Shown here: piece by piece, positions 6,123 through 7,022 of the stretch | Position numbering within the stretch: the stretch's first letter is position 1 | How the letters are laid out: every line of letters begins with the position of its first letter | Source: an uncultured Clostridia bacterium | GTDB lineage: Bacteria > Bacillota > Clostridia > Christensenellales > CAG-917 | Length of the DNA stretch: 7,022 nt | Direction: 5' to 3' | NCBI GenBank assembly: GCA_947589635.1 | Contig: CANQCC010000079.1 | Location: forward strand, 1-7,022 | Program-made: the position numbers and the translations under genes | Notes under the pieces: generated by a model | What the model was told of the DNA's origin: nothing | The model's database searches: none | Seen by the model: the letters and a program-made list of their open reading frames with translations, nothing else

Positions 6123-7022
6123 CTATTTAAGTCTGTCCTTCAAACAATATATGTCGCCCGCGCCCACAAATATGACGAGGTCGTGCCCCGTGACGCGCGA
6201 CTTTACGGCGAGAAGAGCCTCGTCGAAGGAAGTCGTAAGCGTGACGCGCTTTTTTGGATATTTTTTTCCTATTGCCGCCGCCAGCGCGTCGCTGTCCACG
6301 CCCGCGTCCTTTTTCTCTCTCGCGGCGTAGGCGGGAAGAAGGATAAGCTCGCCGCCTCCTCTTGCAAGCGCGCCCACAAAATCGTCAAGATACGCCGCCG
6401 TCCTGCTGTAAGTGTGAGGTTGAAACACGACAAGCGCCCGCCCCATCTCCGCCGCGCGCTTAAGCACGCAGGATATCTCGGTAGGGTGGTGCGCAAAATC
6501 GAAGTAGGTCGGCACGCCAAGCGAACTTTTTACTTTTTCAAACCTCCTCTTCACTCCCCGAAAATCCGCGAGGGCATTTACGCAAGCCCCTACGTCCACT
6601 CCCGCCGAGGATGCCGCCGCCGTAGCAAGCAGCGCGTTATGCATATTGTATTCGCCGCCGTCTTCAAGCCTGAGGCGATATGTATTTTCCCCATCGCATA
6701 TGATATCGCCATCAAGCCTCAACTTTTTGCGGGCGAGTGACACGCCCGATATCTCCCGCGCGACGTCTTTTCCCGCTTCGGACGCGCGAAACAGAGTCGC
6801 TTGCGCGCCGCCTTCGTCCTCACAAAACGTCACGCCCATTTTGCAGCCGCGCAAAAACTCCTCGAACGCCGCCTTAGTCTCCTCTATATCCTTATAGCAG
6901 TCGGGATGGTCGCACTCCACATTGGTCACCACTCCCACGCGCGGCCTGAGGGATAAAAAACTCCGCTTATATTCGCACGCTTCCGTGACAAATCGCACGT
7001 CCTTAAGGCGCCGTCTTACGTG
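6123..7022 (-). CDS. murC: UDP-N-acetylmuramate--L-alanine ligase (MurC), 5' partial
   Basis: MurC is the cytoplasmic ATP-dependent ligase that adds L-alanine to UDP-N-acetylmuramic acid, the first amino-acid step of peptidoglycan precursor synthesis. The frame is open to the right edge, so the GTG at 6998 is internal; 299 residues are visible and about 150-160 (UDP-MurNAc Rossmann domain and P-loop) lie beyond. Counting from the edge, visible signatures are EACEYKRSFL (14-23), TNVECDHPDCY (33-43, usually DHLD), HNALLA (128-133), FRGVKRRFE (154-162), AHHPTEI (177-183), QPHTYSRT (201-208) and VGAGDI (286-291). These cover the central ATPase and C-terminal ligase domains in the right order. The AHHPTEI and QPH motifs indicate MurC rather than MurD, MurE or MurF; Mpl is unlikely given this host group. 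It converges on the DUF4363 gene and is not in an operon with the other genes here. No disruption is seen. Confidence 0.96.
   Translation of the reverse strand, partial: HVRRRLKDVRFVTEACEYKRSFLSLRPRVGVVTNVECDHPDCYKDIEETKAAFEEFLRGCKMGVTFCEDEGGAQATLFRASEAGKDVAREISGVSLARKKLRLDGDIICDGENTYRLRLEDGGEYNMHNALLATAAASSAGVDVGACVNALADFRGVKRRFEKVKSSLGVPTYFDFAHHPTEISCVLKRAAEMGRALVVFQPHTYSRTAAYLDDFVGALARGGGELILLPAYAAREKKDAGVDSDALAAAIGKKYPKKRVTLTTSFDEALLAVKSRVTGHDLVIFVGAGDIYCLKDRLK

Noticed and set aside
6078..6740. A 220-codon plus-strand open frame overlapping murC
   Set aside because: It is the shadow of the MurC coding strand. MurC motifs run continuously on the minus strand, and this product is Arg/Lys-rich with no recognisable features.
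6996..6998. GTG at 6998 as the murC start
   Set aside because: Codons continue open to the edge, and the catalytic P-loop and UDP-MurNAc domain, essential for MurC, would be missing. The gene is simply cut by the window.

Overview
The window looks like a chromosomal segment of a moderately GC-rich, probably spore-forming member of the Bacillota, class Clostridia. The evidence is a SpoVB-family flippase, an adjacent DUF421 (YetF-like) and DUF4363 pair, a MurC whose metal-site segment reads EACEY as in Clostridia, a strong AGGAGG ribosome binding site, and a classical Rho-independent terminator. Genus cannot be assigned from this sequence alone.

Layout. (1) The left 2.88 kb is the 3' part of one very long gene for a surface protein. 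The reading frame is open to the left edge. It has at least three beta-sandwich, carbohydrate-binding-like modules, a C-terminal membrane anchor and a short cytoplasmic tail, and it ends in a clear terminator. (2) A 284-base gap follows. After the terminator it carries a series of CATAT motifs spaced by about 24 bases or twice that. (3) Three plus-strand genes come next: a SpoVB/MurJ-like lipid-linked sugar flippase, a DUF421 membrane protein 55 bases downstream, and a small DUF4363 protein that overlaps the DUF421 stop codon and is probably translationally coupled to it. (4) A 119-base convergent gap is dense in CATATG palindromes and ends in a long hairpin, probably a shared terminator. (5) murC lies on the minus strand and is cut at its 5' end by the right edge.

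How the genes fit together. All five proteins concern the cell envelope: an anchored exterior protein, a flippase for lipid-linked precursors, two small membrane proteins of unknown function, and the enzyme that adds L-alanine to UDP-MurNAc. Only the DUF421-DUF4363 link is directly supported by sequence, through the GTGA overlap and an internal Shine-Dalgarno site. A joint role of these two with the flippase, possibly in spore or envelope maturation, is inference.

The most unusual signals are non-coding. CATAT/CATATG motifs are concentrated in all three gaps, in a phased array before the flippase gene, in a hairpin over the DUF421 start codon, and in two hairpins between the convergent genes. 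The surface protein also carries a duplicated helical segment of about 43 residues inside one of its beta modules. No CRISPR array, RNA gene, insertion sequence or phage gene was seen.
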